A stretch of DNA of 64,000 nucleotides from DASUAS01 sp963809795 (GCA_963809795.1 CAWELN010000030.1:84593-148592), one strand, 5' to 3'; shown: positions 37,943 to 47,295, numbered from the stretch's first letter. Program-made: numbers and translations. Notes: generated from the sequence alone by a model not told the origin.

Positions 37943-38437
37943 ATGGCCGACAGCACGATCACCATCGTCGGGAACCTGACCCGCGACCCCGAGATCCGGT
38001 ACACCACCGGCGGTGCCGCCAAGGCGAATTTCGGGGTCGCCGTCAGCCGGCGCTGGCAGAACCGCCAGTCACAGGAGTGGGAGGAGCAGACGAGCTTCTT
38101 CAACGTCATCTGCTGGCGTGAGATGGCCGAGAACGTCTCCGAATCGCTGGGCAAGGGCTCGCGCGTGGTCGTCACCGGCCGCCTCGAGCAGCGCAGCTGG
38201 GAGACCGAGAACGGCGAGAAGCGCAGCGTGGTCGAGATCGTCGCCGACGACATCGGCCCGAGCCTGCGCTGGGCGACCGCCCAGATCACCCGCAACGAGC
38301 GCCGCGGCGGTGGCGACTTCGGCGGAGGCGGCGGCGGTGGGGGCGGCGGTACCGGTGGCGGAGGGGGTGGAGGGAGCCGCGGTGGCGGCTCCACTCCCAC
38401 CGAGAACTACGACGAATTCGGCGAGGAGCCTTTCTGA
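37943..38437 (+). CDS. ssb: single-stranded DNA-binding protein
   Basis: A 164-residue SSB. The OB fold (ITIVGNLTRDPEIRYTTGG ... SFFNVICWREMAENV) fills the first ~110 residues. A nearly pure glycine linker (residues ~118-150) follows, and the acidic tail ends EFGEEPF, the usual protein-docking tip. It is 12 bases after rpsF. Confidence 0.97.
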   Translation: MADSTITIVGNLTRDPEIRYTTGGAAKANFGVAVSRRWQNRQSQEWEEQTSFFNVICWREMAENVSESLGKGSRVVVTGRLEQRSWETENGEKRSVVEIVADDIGPSLRWATAQITRNERRGGGDFGGGGGGGGGGTGGGGGGGSRGGGSTPTENYDEFGEEPF

Positions 38438-38452
38438 TGGCGAGCGAACGAC

Positions 38453-38476
38453 CGCGAGCCGGGTATCCCGGCGAGC
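38453..38476. repeat. REP-like palindrome, copy 2
   Basis: A 24-base sequence with a hairpin (GCCGGG-TAT-CCCGGC) in the ssb-rpsR spacer, identical to the reverse complement of 7023-7046. It is flanked by GAGCGA motifs on both sides. Location inside a ribosomal operon suggests an RNA-level effect or simple tolerance; function not known. Confidence 0.75.
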
Positions 38477-38495
38477 AGAGAGCGAGCAGGTAGCC

Positions 38496-38969
38496 ATGGC
38501 ACGAGACCGGCGCAGCAACAGCAAGAGCGCCGCGGCCGACCGGCGTCGACCGCAGAAGAAGAAGATCTCGATCCTCAACACCGAGCAGGTCGAGTGGATC
38601 GACTACAAGGACGTCAACCTGTTGCGTCGGTTCATGTCCGAGCGGGCGAAGATCCGGGCGCGCCGCGTCACCGGCAATTCGACCCAGCAGCAGCGGCAGG
38701 TGGCGAAGGCGATCCGCCTGGCGCGCGAGATGGCGCTGCTGCCCTACAGCGTCCGGCAGGTGACCCAGCGCAAGGGTGGTCGTCGCGACCGCGGTGACCG
38801 CGGTGAGCTGCGCGAGGAGATGCCGCCGCGTCCGCCCGAGCAGTCGGACGACTCCGGCTACGCCGACATCGAGGTCGAGCTCGAGGTCGAGCAGGTCAAC
38901 GGCGCCCCCGCGGTCGACGATGTCGACGTCGATGTGGTCGAGGTCGAGACCGGCGGCGCGGGCGCATGA
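38496..38969 (+). CDS. rpsR: 30S ribosomal protein S18 with long acidic tail
   Basis: A 157-residue protein. Residues ~1-90 are S18 (VEWIDYKDVNLLRRFMSERA, then RAREMALLPY-like AREMALLPYSVRQ), with an extended basic N-terminus. The final ~65 residues are a strongly acidic tail (IEVELEVEQVN ... DDVDVDVVEVETG). Normal S18 is about 75-90 residues. The stop of the long form overlaps the rplI start (ATGA), so the tail looks genuine rather than a frameshift artefact. Confidence 0.93.
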   Translation: MARDRRSNSKSAAADRRRPQKKKISILNTEQVEWIDYKDVNLLRRFMSERAKIRARRVTGNSTQQQRQVAKAIRLAREMALLPYSVRQVTQRKGGRRDRGDRGELREEMPPRPPEQSDDSGYADIEVELEVEQVNGAPAVDDVDVDVVEVETGGAGA

Positions 38970-39412
38970 AGGTCGTGCTGCGGGAAGACGTCGAGACGCT
39001 CGGCAAGAAGGGCGACCTGCTCGAGGTCGCCGACGGCTACGCGCGCAACTACCTGGTGCCGCGAGGGCTCGCGATGCGCGCCACCAAGGGCGTCGTCGCG
39101 CAGTCGGAGTCGATGCGGCGAAGCCGGGAGGTCAAGGAGACGCGCGACCGTGAGGCGGCCCAGAAGGTCGCCGCGCAGCTCGGCTCGCAGACCATCCAGG
39201 TGAAGGCGCGCGCGGGCGAGGGCGGCAAGCTCTTCGGTTCGGTCACCGCGGCCGATGTCGCCGACGCGGTCCTCTCCCAGACCGGCATCGAGCTCGATCG
39301 CCGCAAGGTGGTGCTCGACGAGCCGATCCGCGAGCTGGGCGACGCGCAGGTGCAGGTGCGCCTGCCGGCCGAGGTCGTGGTCGCGGTCGCCGTGGCGGTC
39401 GTCGAGGAGTAG
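38966..39412 (+). CDS. rplI: 50S ribosomal protein L9
   Basis: A 148-residue L9: N-terminal domain MKVVLREDVETLGKKGDLLEVADGYARNYL is split here into its MKVVLREDVE and NYLVPRGLA hallmarks, followed by the long helix and the C-terminal domain with KLFGSVTAADV. It overlaps rpsR by four bases and is the last gene of the operon. Confidence 0.97.
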   Translation: MKVVLREDVETLGKKGDLLEVADGYARNYLVPRGLAMRATKGVVAQSESMRRSREVKETRDREAAQKVAAQLGSQTIQVKARAGEGGKLFGSVTAADVADAVLSQTGIELDRRKVVLDEPIRELGDAQVQVRLPAEVVVAVAVAVVEE

Positions 39413-39418
39413 CCGGCG

Positions 39419-39438
39419 AGCGGCGCCCGAGCGCCGCT
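39419..39438 (+). terminator. hairpin after rplI
   Basis: AGCGGCGC-CCGA-GCGCCGCT, a perfect 8-bp stem six bases after the rplI stop. No T-run follows, as is common for GC-rich actinobacterial terminators. Confidence 0.6.
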
Positions 39439-39484
39439 GAGCCACGCGCGCCGCATGTCGTTGCGTCGCGTGACAAGATCCTCC

Positions 39485-39507
39485 GAGACCACGGGTCGCG
39501 TGGTCTC
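39485..39507 (+). promoter_or_regulatory. hairpin upstream of livG
   Basis: GAGACCACG-GGTCG-CGTGGTCTC, a perfect 9-bp stem about 50 bases upstream of the ATP-binding protein gene. Could be a second terminator, a leader structure or an operator; the sequence alone does not decide. Confidence 0.4.
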
Positions 39508-39554
39508 GCTCCGGGTTCACAACGCGCCCGTGCGCCATCGCGGTTGGGGGGTTC

Positions 39555-40358
39555 ATGCCGCTGCCCGAAGTCGAGTCGACACGCCCGGCGTCCGGCGAGG
39601 AGCCGGTCCTGCGCGCCGTCGACGTGTCGGTGCGGTTCGGTGGCGTCGTGGCGCTGAATGGCGTCAACCTCGACGCCCGGCCCGGCGAGGTCCTGGGTGT
39701 GATCGGCCCGAACGGTGCGGGCAAGACGACGCTGTTCGACGTGCTCTCGGGGATCCGGCCCCCGACGTCCGGGCGGATCGTCTTTCGCGGCGAGGACGTG
39801 ACCCGGCGCAGCCCCACCTGGCGGTCGCGTCGCGGCATCCGGCGGACCTTCCAGCGCCAGCAGATGTTCGGATGGCTCACCGTGGAGGAGAACGTGCTCG
39901 TCGCGCTCGAATGGCGTGGCGGCGGCGGTGGACTCGTGGGCGACCTCCTCGCGCTGCCGACCCGCCGCCGGCGGGAGCGGGATCGCCGCCGCCAGGCCGA
40001 CGAGGTGCTCGAGCTGTGCGGGCTGGGCGACGTGCGGTCGCAGCCGGCGGGAAAGCTGCCGATCGGCCGTGCCCGTATGGTCGAGATGGCACGGGCGATC
40101 GTCGACGAGCCACGTGCGCTGCTCCTCGACGAACCGACCTCGGGCCTGGAGGAGCAGGAATCGCGCAGCCTCGGGGAGTCGATGCAGCGCGTGTGCCGTG
40201 AACGTTCGTGTGCAGTCCTCCTGGTCGAGCACGACGTCGGGTTCGTCATGGAGCAGTGCGACACGATCGTCGCGCTCAATCTCGGCGAGATCATCGCCGT
40301 CGGTTCTCCCGACGAGGTTCGGGAGGACGCGGCGGTGCAGGAGGCGTACTTGGGGTGA
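39555..40358 (+). CDS. livG: ABC transporter ATP-binding protein, LivG type
   Basis: A 267-residue cytoplasmic ATPase of the branched-chain amino-acid/amide (HAAT) family. Walker A is GPNGAGKTTLFD; the LivG-type insertion with many basic residues lies around 120-160; the signature region reads GKLPIGRARMVEMARA and Walker B is LLLDEPTSGL. It pairs with the binding protein and fused permease encoded next. Confidence 0.9.
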   Translation: MPLPEVESTRPASGEEPVLRAVDVSVRFGGVVALNGVNLDARPGEVLGVIGPNGAGKTTLFDVLSGIRPPTSGRIVFRGEDVTRRSPTWRSRRGIRRTFQRQQMFGWLTVEENVLVALEWRGGGGGLVGDLLALPTRRRRERDRRRQADEVLELCGLGDVRSQPAGKLPIGRARMVEMARAIVDEPRALLLDEPTSGLEEQESRSLGESMQRVCRERSCAVLLVEHDVGFVMEQCDTIVALNLGEIIAVGSPDEVREDAAVQEAYLG

Positions 40359-40416
40359 CCGGACGCGGTGCCGGTGTTCACCGCACGAAACCAAAAACCA
40401 AACGGGGGACCGAAAC

Positions 40417-41778
40417 ATGAGACGTGTCGGGTTGGTATGGCTGTGCGGCGTGAGCATTCTCGCCATGGCAGTGATGGGGGTGGGGAGTGCGGTCGCGGCC
40501 GACAGCACGACCACGACGGGTGGCTCCTCGACGAGCGGCACGAGCACCAACGGGAACGCCGCAGCTGCGAAGACGGTGCAGAACGATCCGCTCGCCGGCG
40601 TCGCGGGATCCGGCCTCACGCGGGGGGTGACGTCCAGTTCCGTGAAGGTGGGCTGCTACCTCACCCAGCAAGCGTTCTCGGGCGCGGACGACGGCTTCAA
40701 GGCACGCTTCGAGCGGGCGAACACCAACAAGGAGCTCCCGGGCGGTCGCACGATCGACTTCTCGGCGTGCCAGGACGACGGCAACAACCCGCAGACCAAC
40801 CTGCAGATCGTCCAGAAGCTCGCCCAGCAGGACGGTGACTTCGCGATCGTGGGGATCTCGCCCAACGTGCTCACCGCGTCGACCGACTTCGTCGCTCGCA
40901 GCCAGGTGCCGATGTACGGCTGGGGCATCCTGCCGGGCAACTGCGGCAACCGCTGGTTCTTCGGCTTCAACGGCTGCCTGGTGACGAACTATCCGAACAA
41001 GAAGCACACGGTGTACCAGGCCAACCTGGCCCTGGGGCCGATCGAAGCGACCGGGCAGACGCCGGCGCAGTCCAAGTTCGCGCTGCAGGCGCAGGACAAC
41101 GACAGCGGGCACAGCGGCAACGAGACCATCAGCCAGCTCATCAAGCTCGAGGGCGCGAAGGTGGTCTACCAGGAGGCCAACATCCCGGCCTCGAGCGCCG
41201 GTGTGAGCTTCACGCCGTTCGTGCAGGCGATCAAGGCGGCGAACCCGAACATCCTGCTGACGCTGACCGACTTCCAGACCGCGCCCGGTCTCACCGCGGC
41301 GATGACCGCAGGTGGCTACACCGGGGCCAACGTCAACTACGTCGGCTACATCCCGGGCCTGCTCAGCACCTCGGCGCAGCTCGCGTCGGCCTTCAACGGT
41401 GCCTACGTGAGCAGCCAGACGGTGCCGTCGGAGCAGAACACGCCCTACATCAAGCAGATGCAGAAGGACCTGACCGCGGTGAACGCCAAGACCGGCAGCT
41501 TCGTCACGCTGGCCAACTCGATCGCCTACGCGGAGGCCGACCTGCTGGTCTCGCAGCTGAAGGCGGTGGGCAAGACCCTCAACACGAAGACCTTCGACCA
41601 GAAGCTCAACGACGGGAACTACACGTACAAGTCGTCGGCCGCAGGGGGCCCGGGCCAGATGGAGTACCCGTCCATGCACTTCATCCCGGCCGACTGCGCT
41701 TCGATGCTGAAGATCGACGGCACCACCTACAAGCAGATCGTGCCGTTCAAGTGCTACCCGAGCCTGGTGAAGAAGTAG
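40417..41778 (+). CDS. ABC transporter substrate-binding protein, LivJ type
   Basis: A 453-residue periplasmic-type type I binding protein. Signal peptide covers residues 1-28 (ending AVAAD), followed by a Thr/Ser/Gly-rich linker. The core has VKVGCYLTQQAFSG and the two-lobed Peripla_BP_6 fold. The signal lacks a clear lipobox, so how it is retained is uncertain. It lies between livG and the fused permease-ATPase; the ligand is unknown (branched-chain amino acid, amide or urea class). Confidence 0.88.
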   Translation: MRRVGLVWLCGVSILAMAVMGVGSAVAADSTTTTGGSSTSGTSTNGNAAAAKTVQNDPLAGVAGSGLTRGVTSSSVKVGCYLTQQAFSGADDGFKARFERANTNKELPGGRTIDFSACQDDGNNPQTNLQIVQKLAQQDGDFAIVGISPNVLTASTDFVARSQVPMYGWGILPGNCGNRWFFGFNGCLVTNYPNKKHTVYQANLALGPIEATGQTPAQSKFALQAQDNDSGHSGNETISQLIKLEGAKVVYQEANIPASSAGVSFTPFVQAIKAANPNILLTLTDFQTAPGLTAAMTAGGYTGANVNYVGYIPGLLSTSAQLASAFNGAYVSSQTVPSEQNTPYIKQMQKDLTAVNAKTGSFVTLANSIAYAEADLLVSQLKAVGKTLNTKTFDQKLNDGNYTYKSSAAGGPGQMEYPSMHFIPADCASMLKIDGTTYKQIVPFKCYPSLVKK

Positions 41779-41798
41779 CAGCACTCGTTCCAGCGGAT

Positions 41799-41834
41799 GA
41801 CGGATCGGCGGTTCCTGCGAACCGCCGATCCGTC
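41799..41834 (+). terminator. 16-bp hairpin between livJ-type gene and permease gene
   Basis: Perfect 16-bp stem (arms at 41799-41814 and 41819-41834) with the four-base loop CTGC, 20 bases after the binding-protein stop. Such hairpins commonly reduce read-through and protect the upstream mRNA, so that binding protein exceeds permease. Confidence 0.75.
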
Positions 41835-41875
41835 CCGTCTGCGTTCGCGCTTCTCCGGAAGATGAAGGTGAGGTC

Positions 41876-44719
41876 GTGGAGAAGTTCCTGACCCTGACCG
41901 TGAGCGGCGCCGTCTCCGGCGCCATCTTCTCGTTGATCGCGGCCGGCCTCGTGCTGTCGTACAGCGCGACCGGCATCTTCAACTTCTCGTACGGCGCGAT
42001 CGCGTTCACCAGCGTGTTCCTCTACTACCAGCTCAACTCCGGGCTCCACTGGCCGATCGTGCCCGCCGCCGTGTTCGTGATCCTGGTGTTCGCGCCGCTG
42101 TTCGGCCTCCTGCTCGACGCGAGCGTGTTCCGGCCTCTCGCCCGGGCGACCGAATCGGCCAAGATCATGGCGACGGTCGGCCTGCTCATCGCGATCCCGG
42201 CCCTCACCACCTGGCTCAACGACCAGCTCGTGAACACCGTCGGGTTCGTCATCCCGCGGAGTGGCGACGTCACCCAGGTGGGGCTGCCTCCCGCCATCGG
42301 GCCCAGCCCGAAGGTCGACTGGAAGCTGCCCGGCGACATCCCGTTCGACTCCAACCAGCTCGTGGTCATCATCAGCGCGGTGGTCGTGGCCGTCGGGCTG
42401 TGGCTCCTCATGCGGCACACGAAGCTGGGCCTCCAGATGCGCGCCGTCGTCGACCGACCGCCGCTGGCGAGCACCCGCGGCATCAACGAGCGCACCACCT
42501 CGCGCTACGCCTGGGTGATCGGGACCATGCTGGCGGCGCTGGCCGGCGTCGTCGGCGCGCCCATCATCGGGTCGCTGCTCCCGGCCGGCTTCATCACCGT
42601 GATGTTCGTCGCCACCGCCGCCGCGGTGCTCGGCGGGCTGCGATCCATCCCGCTCGCTTTCCTCGGTGGGCTGCTCCTCGGCATCGCCGAGAACCTCGTG
42701 GTCGGCTACGTCGACTTCGCGAAGGACATCAGCGGCTTCAACAGCGCGGTCCCGTTCATCCTGCTCCTGTTCGGTCTCGTGGTGATGGCCCGCGAGCGAA
42801 GCCGCCGGGGTGGTTCGACCGCCGACGAGGCACCGCCACCCGACTACCTGTCCGACCTGCCGTGGTGGCGCCGGGCGCTTCCCTGGACGCTCGCGACCGC
42901 GTTCCTGATCGTCTACATCCTGTTCCTGGCCAACGACTTCTGGGTGGGCGTGATGGCGCTCGGGCTCACCCTGTCCCTGATCTTCCTGTCGTTCGTCGTG
43001 GTCACCGGCATGGGCGGCATGGTGAGCCTCGCGCAGGGAACGTTCGTCCTCGTCGCCGCGCTCACCTGCGGCCTGCTCATCAACCGGTACGAGTGGGCGA
43101 TGCTGCCGGCGATCCTCGTCGGCGTCGGGGTGGCGGTGGTCCTGGGCGTGATCGTCGCGCTCCCGGCGCTCCGACTGGGTGGACTCCCCTTCGCGCTGGC
43201 GACACTCGCGCTCGCGTTCCTCGGTGATCAGGTGCTGTTCCAGTGGAACTGGCTGCGCAACGAGCAATCGGGCTGGACGATTCCGAGGCCGATCATCGGG
43301 CCGTTCGACATGAACAACAACAAGACGTTCGCCATGTTCTTGCTCCTCCTCGTCGGCGTGACCGCGCTGCTCATCCACAACCTCAAACGTTCGTCGTGGG
43401 GCCGTGCCATCGCCGCGACCCGCTCGTCGGAGATCGCGGCCAACACGTCCGGCGTGTCGGTACTGCGGGTCAAGCTGGGTGTGTTCGCGATCTCGGCCGC
43501 GATCGCGGGCGTCGGCGGTGTGTTCTTCGCGTCGTACCAGCTCAACATCAGCAACTCGTCCGTGGTCGTGGAGACGAGCCTGCTCTGGCTCGCGACCGTC
43601 GTCCTGTTCGGCATCCGCCGGCCGGCGGCCGCGATCCTGGCCGGCATCGTCTCGGCCGCGTCGCCGGTCGTCCTCAGCTCCGGGTTCCACATCTCGTTCG
43701 CGTCGTTCCTGTCGTGGAACGGCACCGCGTCGGCGGAGATCCCGGCCATCCTGTTCGGCCTCGGCGCGGTGCAACTCGCCCGGTACCCGGATGGCGTGAT
43801 CTCCTACAGCGCGGCGCAGAACTACGCGCGCCGCATGAAGCGCCGGGCCCAGCGCGCCGCTGCGCTCCACGTCCCCGTGTCGGAGATCGCGGCGGTCGTG
43901 CAGCAGGAGGACGCGGCGACCGTCGCCGACGCCGAGCGGCAGCGACGCCAGCTGGTCACCGAAGGGGTGGTGCACGCCGGGGCCGGCGACGGCGGCGTCG
44001 CCGACGACGGCGCGACACCGCGGGAGGCGGTGCTGGTGATCGCCGACCTCCACGCCGGGTACGACGACGTCGAGGTGCTCCACGGGATCGACCTCGTCGT
44101 GCATGCCGGTGAGATCACCGCGCTCCTCGGGGCGAACGGCAGCGGCAAGACCACCTTGTGCTCGACGATCTCCGGCATCGTCGCGGTGCGGGGCGGGTCG
44201 ATCACCATCGAACACGCCGACGTCTCCCGCTGGCCGGCATACCGGCGCGCCCGCGCCGGCGTCCTCGTGGCCCCGGAGTCACGTGGCATCTTCCCGGGTC
44301 TGACCGTCGACGAGAACCTCGCGCTGCGTCTCACCGACGCCGCCGGGCGCGACCAGGTCTACGCGCGCTTCCCCCTGTTGGAGCAGCGGCGCCAACTCCC
44401 GGCCGGGAGCTTGTCGGGCGGCGAGCAACAGATGCTCGCCCTGGCGCCGGTGCTGGTCAGCCCTCCGCCCATCGTCGTCGCCGACGAGCCCACCCTCGGC
44501 CTCGCGCCTCGGGTGGTCGCCGAGGTGATGGCGGTGTTCGAGGAGTTGCGCGACCGGGGGACCGCGATCCTGCTCGTCGAGGAGAAGGCGCGCGACGTGC
44601 TCGAGATCGCGGAGCGCGTCGCGTTCCTCGACCTCGGCCACATCGTGTGGTCGGGACCGCGCCGCGACATCGACGACGAGCGGCTGGTCGCGACCTACCT
44701 CGGTGCGAGCCGCCGCTGA
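41876..44719 (+). CDS. fused LivH-LivM-LivF permease/ATPase
   Basis: A 947-residue fusion of three components that are usually separate. Residues ~1-300 are the LivH permease (SAVSGAIFSLIAAGLV-type start, GVVGAPIIGSLLPAGF). Residues ~330-660 are the LivM permease (GMGGMVSLAQGTFVLVAALT). A ~60-residue charged linker follows. Residues ~715-947 are a LivF ATPase (Walker A GANGSGKTTLCS, signature GSLSGGEQQMLAL, Walker B IVVADEPTLGLAP). The frame is continuous, so it is one gene. With livG and the binding protein it would form a complete HAAT transporter. Start GTG at 41876. Confidence 0.9.
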   Translation: MEKFLTLTVSGAVSGAIFSLIAAGLVLSYSATGIFNFSYGAIAFTSVFLYYQLNSGLHWPIVPAAVFVILVFAPLFGLLLDASVFRPLARATESAKIMATVGLLIAIPALTTWLNDQLVNTVGFVIPRSGDVTQVGLPPAIGPSPKVDWKLPGDIPFDSNQLVVIISAVVVAVGLWLLMRHTKLGLQMRAVVDRPPLASTRGINERTTSRYAWVIGTMLAALAGVVGAPIIGSLLPAGFITVMFVATAAAVLGGLRSIPLAFLGGLLLGIAENLVVGYVDFAKDISGFNSAVPFILLLFGLVVMARERSRRGGSTADEAPPPDYLSDLPWWRRALPWTLATAFLIVYILFLANDFWVGVMALGLTLSLIFLSFVVVTGMGGMVSLAQGTFVLVAALTCGLLINRYEWAMLPAILVGVGVAVVLGVIVALPALRLGGLPFALATLALAFLGDQVLFQWNWLRNEQSGWTIPRPIIGPFDMNNNKTFAMFLLLLVGVTALLIHNLKRSSWGRAIAATRSSEIAANTSGVSVLRVKLGVFAISAAIAGVGGVFFASYQLNISNSSVVVETSLLWLATVVLFGIRRPAAAILAGIVSAASPVVLSSGFHISFASFLSWNGTASAEIPAILFGLGAVQLARYPDGVISYSAAQNYARRMKRRAQRAAALHVPVSEIAAVVQQEDAATVADAERQRRQLVTEGVVHAGAGDGGVADDGATPREAVLVIADLHAGYDDVEVLHGIDLVVHAGEITALLGANGSGKTTLCSTISGIVAVRGGSITIEHADVSRWPAYRRARAGVLVAPESRGIFPGLTVDENLALRLTDAAGRDQVYARFPLLEQRRQLPAGSLSGGEQQMLALAPVLVSPPPIVVADEPTLGLAPRVVAEVMAVFEELRDRGTAILLVEEKARDVLEIAERVAFLDLGHIVWSGPRRDIDDERLVATYLGASRR

Positions 44720-44756
44720 TCCGGCGGGAGGAGGGGCGACGCCGATCGGCGACTCG

Positions 44757-47186
44757 TCAGAGCAAGCCCTTCTTCACCAGGTCGTTGGTCGCGAACCAAC
44801 CCGGGATCGCGGGCAGGTAGGTGACGGCCAGCTGGTGGGTGAGCACCGCGGCGGACGCGGCGGCGGCCGGGACGCCGAACGCGGTGATCGTCCCCGCCAG
44901 GCCCACCGCCGACACCGCGGTGCCGCCGCCGGGGATCGGCACCAACGACGCGATCACCGAGATCCCGATGTTCAGCGCGAGCAGCGTCCAGAAGTTGATG
45001 CTGGCGCCGTAGGCCTCCACGCACGCGAGCAGCGATGCCGCGTACAGGCACTGGGCGACGACGTTGCCCCCGATGAGGAGGGCGAGGCGACTCGGGGTCT
45101 TGACCGCCGACCACACCGTCAGCAGCGCCCGTTGGATGGGTGGCAACACCGCGTGCCGGATGCGCCGCACCCCGAAGATCACCGCCGTCGCGACGCCGAC
45201 GAGCAGCACCACGATGAGCACCACCACGACGATCTGGTTGGTGTCGATGCGGCCGAAGTCGATGGAGTCGGGCGCCAGCCAGATGGCGAGGAACAGCAGC
45301 CCGACCTGCACGATGATCTCCGAGACCGAGCTGAGGATGCCGCCGGCGGCGACCGCGGACGGGAGATCGAGGCCGTTCTTCTGGAGGAAGCGCACCTGCA
45401 GCGCGGTGTCGGCCGCCACCGGCACCGCGAGGTTGGAGAACGACATCGCCGACTGCAGCTCGATGCTCGGCCACACCGGGAGCCGGATGGGCACGTTGCC
45501 GAGGAACGTGATCCCGAACGCCACGTCGGTCGCGATCCCGAGCAGGAACGCCAGCGCCACGAACCACCACTCGGCGTTCTTCACCGTGTCCCAGAACACG
45601 ACCGGGTCGCCGACCCGGCTGAGGAGCACGCCCACGCCGACCAGCGCCCCCACCGCCATCAGCAGGCTCCGGGGCTGGACCCGGTAGAGGCGTCGCAGCT
45701 CCGGAGCCTCGGTGCCCGTCGCCTCCGCGCCGACGTCGCGGAGCTCCTCGAGCCGGTCGTCGAGCTGGTCGCGGCCACCGAAGGCGTCATGGGTCCAGCC
45801 CGAGAGCGCCGGCGCCTGGAGGACCGGCAGCGCGGCACCGACGGCCTCCTTGCCCAGGACCCGCACCGCGGCGGCGACGGCCCGTTCCGACCCCACGATG
45901 GCGGCGGTCGCGGCGAGGAGCTGGGCGACGTCGCCGGTGGTCTGGCGGTACCGGGCGCTACTGGTCGCGAAGTCGAAGCCCACCAAGCGCGGCGCCGTGC
46001 CGTCGACGATCACGTGCTTGCCGTCGAGCTTGCCGTGGGCCACGCGCGCCGCGTGCAGGGTGCGAACCTGCGTCCAGCACCGATCGAGCAGCTCGTCGCT
46101 CACCGCATCGGCATCCAGGTCGTAGAGCTCGGTCCCGCCGACCTGCTCGACGACGAGCAGCGCCAGCGAGCCGTGGGTGCCGGCCACCACGACGCGTGGG
46201 GTGGCGACGCCCGCGTCGCGCGCGAGCAGCGCGAGATACGCCTCGTACTCCACCTGCGCGCGCCGGGTGGGGACGAGGGTCGGCGGTGCGTCGCGGTACG
46301 CGAGGAAGCGCCACGCGCGCGCGAGCAGCTGCGCGTCGGCCTCGTCGCGTCCGAGGGCGACGATCCGCACCGGGCCGGTGGCCGTCTCGGCGACGAACAC
46401 CGCGCGGCCGACGGATTGCTCGCGCGCCGTCCGCACGCCGGTCGCATCGACGCCGAGGGCCGCGAGCGCGTCCTCGACCTGGCCCACCGCCGGGCGTCCC
46501 ACCGGCGTGCCGAACGCCCACTCCACCGCGTGCGCCACGCCCCACCCGAGCACGATGGCCGCGATCAGATCGGTGGGGAAGCCCCGCGACAGGTAGAGGC
46601 TCGACAGCGCCAACAGGACCACGATCGCCTCGCCGATGCGGCGGGTCGGACGGGCCAGGTGTGGCGAGGCCACGAGCACCGTCGCCACCGCCACCGCGAC
46701 CCGCACCATGGGGAAGCGGGGCGCGCCGGTGAGGTCGAAGGTCACCCGGAAGGCATCCCAGAGCCCGGTGTCGTGCACCAGGAACGCGATGAGGCGCCCG
46801 AGCACCCACGCCGACGCGCCGGCGACCGCCAGGTCGCGGGCCAGGCGCCATCGGCGCAGGAGGAGCACGGTCACCACCAGCAGGCCCACGGCCCACAACG
46901 CAGCCAGCTGGTACAGGATCAGGAACAGGGTGCGCGCACCGTGCGGGATCGAATCGAAGAGGCGGACGACCGCTTCCTCGGTTGCGGTGGGGTGGTGTGC
47001 GTGCACGATCAACGGCACGAGGAGCAGGGCGGCCACCACCGTGCGGGCGGCGTCGCCCGGCCGGCGTCGCGACGTGCCCTCGGTCCGCTCGCGCGTGGCG
47101 ACATCGCGGAGGTCGGTCAGCAACGACCGGACCGTGCCCATCACCCACCCTGCCACGCGCGGCGAGCACGGGCGGTCTCGCACCAT
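44757..47186 (-). CDS. large membrane protein: PAP2-like + kinase-like + LPG-synthase-like flippase
   Basis: An 809-residue protein in three parts. Residues ~30-230 are six-helix membrane with a degenerate PAP2-like end (YLSRGFPTDLIAAI). Residues ~235-480 are a soluble kinase-like/aminoglycoside-phosphotransferase-like region with HGKLDGKHVIV in place of a catalytic loop and GFDFA in place of DFG. Residues ~510-800 are a YbhN/LPG_synthase_TM membrane domain (the family containing the MprF flippase domain). Mycobacteria encode comparable proteins. Likely involved in lipid or polyprenol handling; the precise reaction is unknown. Confidence 0.72.
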   Translation of the reverse strand: MVRDRPCSPRVAGWVMGTVRSLLTDLRDVATRERTEGTSRRRPGDAARTVVAALLLVPLIVHAHHPTATEEAVVRLFDSIPHGARTLFLILYQLAALWAVGLLVVTVLLLRRWRLARDLAVAGASAWVLGRLIAFLVHDTGLWDAFRVTFDLTGAPRFPMVRVAVAVATVLVASPHLARPTRRIGEAIVVLLALSSLYLSRGFPTDLIAAIVLGWGVAHAVEWAFGTPVGRPAVGQVEDALAALGVDATGVRTAREQSVGRAVFVAETATGPVRIVALGRDEADAQLLARAWRFLAYRDAPPTLVPTRRAQVEYEAYLALLARDAGVATPRVVVAGTHGSLALLVVEQVGGTELYDLDADAVSDELLDRCWTQVRTLHAARVAHGKLDGKHVIVDGTAPRLVGFDFATSSARYRQTTGDVAQLLAATAAIVGSERAVAAAVRVLGKEAVGAALPVLQAPALSGWTHDAFGGRDQLDDRLEELRDVGAEATGTEAPELRRLYRVQPRSLLMAVGALVGVGVLLSRVGDPVVFWDTVKNAEWWFVALAFLLGIATDVAFGITFLGNVPIRLPVWPSIELQSAMSFSNLAVPVAADTALQVRFLQKNGLDLPSAVAAGGILSSVSEIIVQVGLLFLAIWLAPDSIDFGRIDTNQIVVVVLIVVLLVGVATAVIFGVRRIRHAVLPPIQRALLTVWSAVKTPSRLALLIGGNVVAQCLYAASLLACVEAYGASINFWTLLALNIGISVIASLVPIPGGGTAVSAVGLAGTITAFGVPAAAASAAVLTHQLAVTYLPAIPGWFATNDLVKKGLL

Positions 47187-47295
47187 GGTGGCGCGGGCGC
47201 GTGTGGTGACGTAGGTTCACCCTGATTGGGGGAGGCCGTCACCGGAGGGGTCGGCGTAGCCTCACCCTCGACCCGTGACCTCTCGAGGAGAAGAC

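Noticed and set aside
42877..43850. Separate livM gene starting within the permease
   Set aside because: No ribosome-binding site or stop codon separates it from the LivH part; the frame is continuous.
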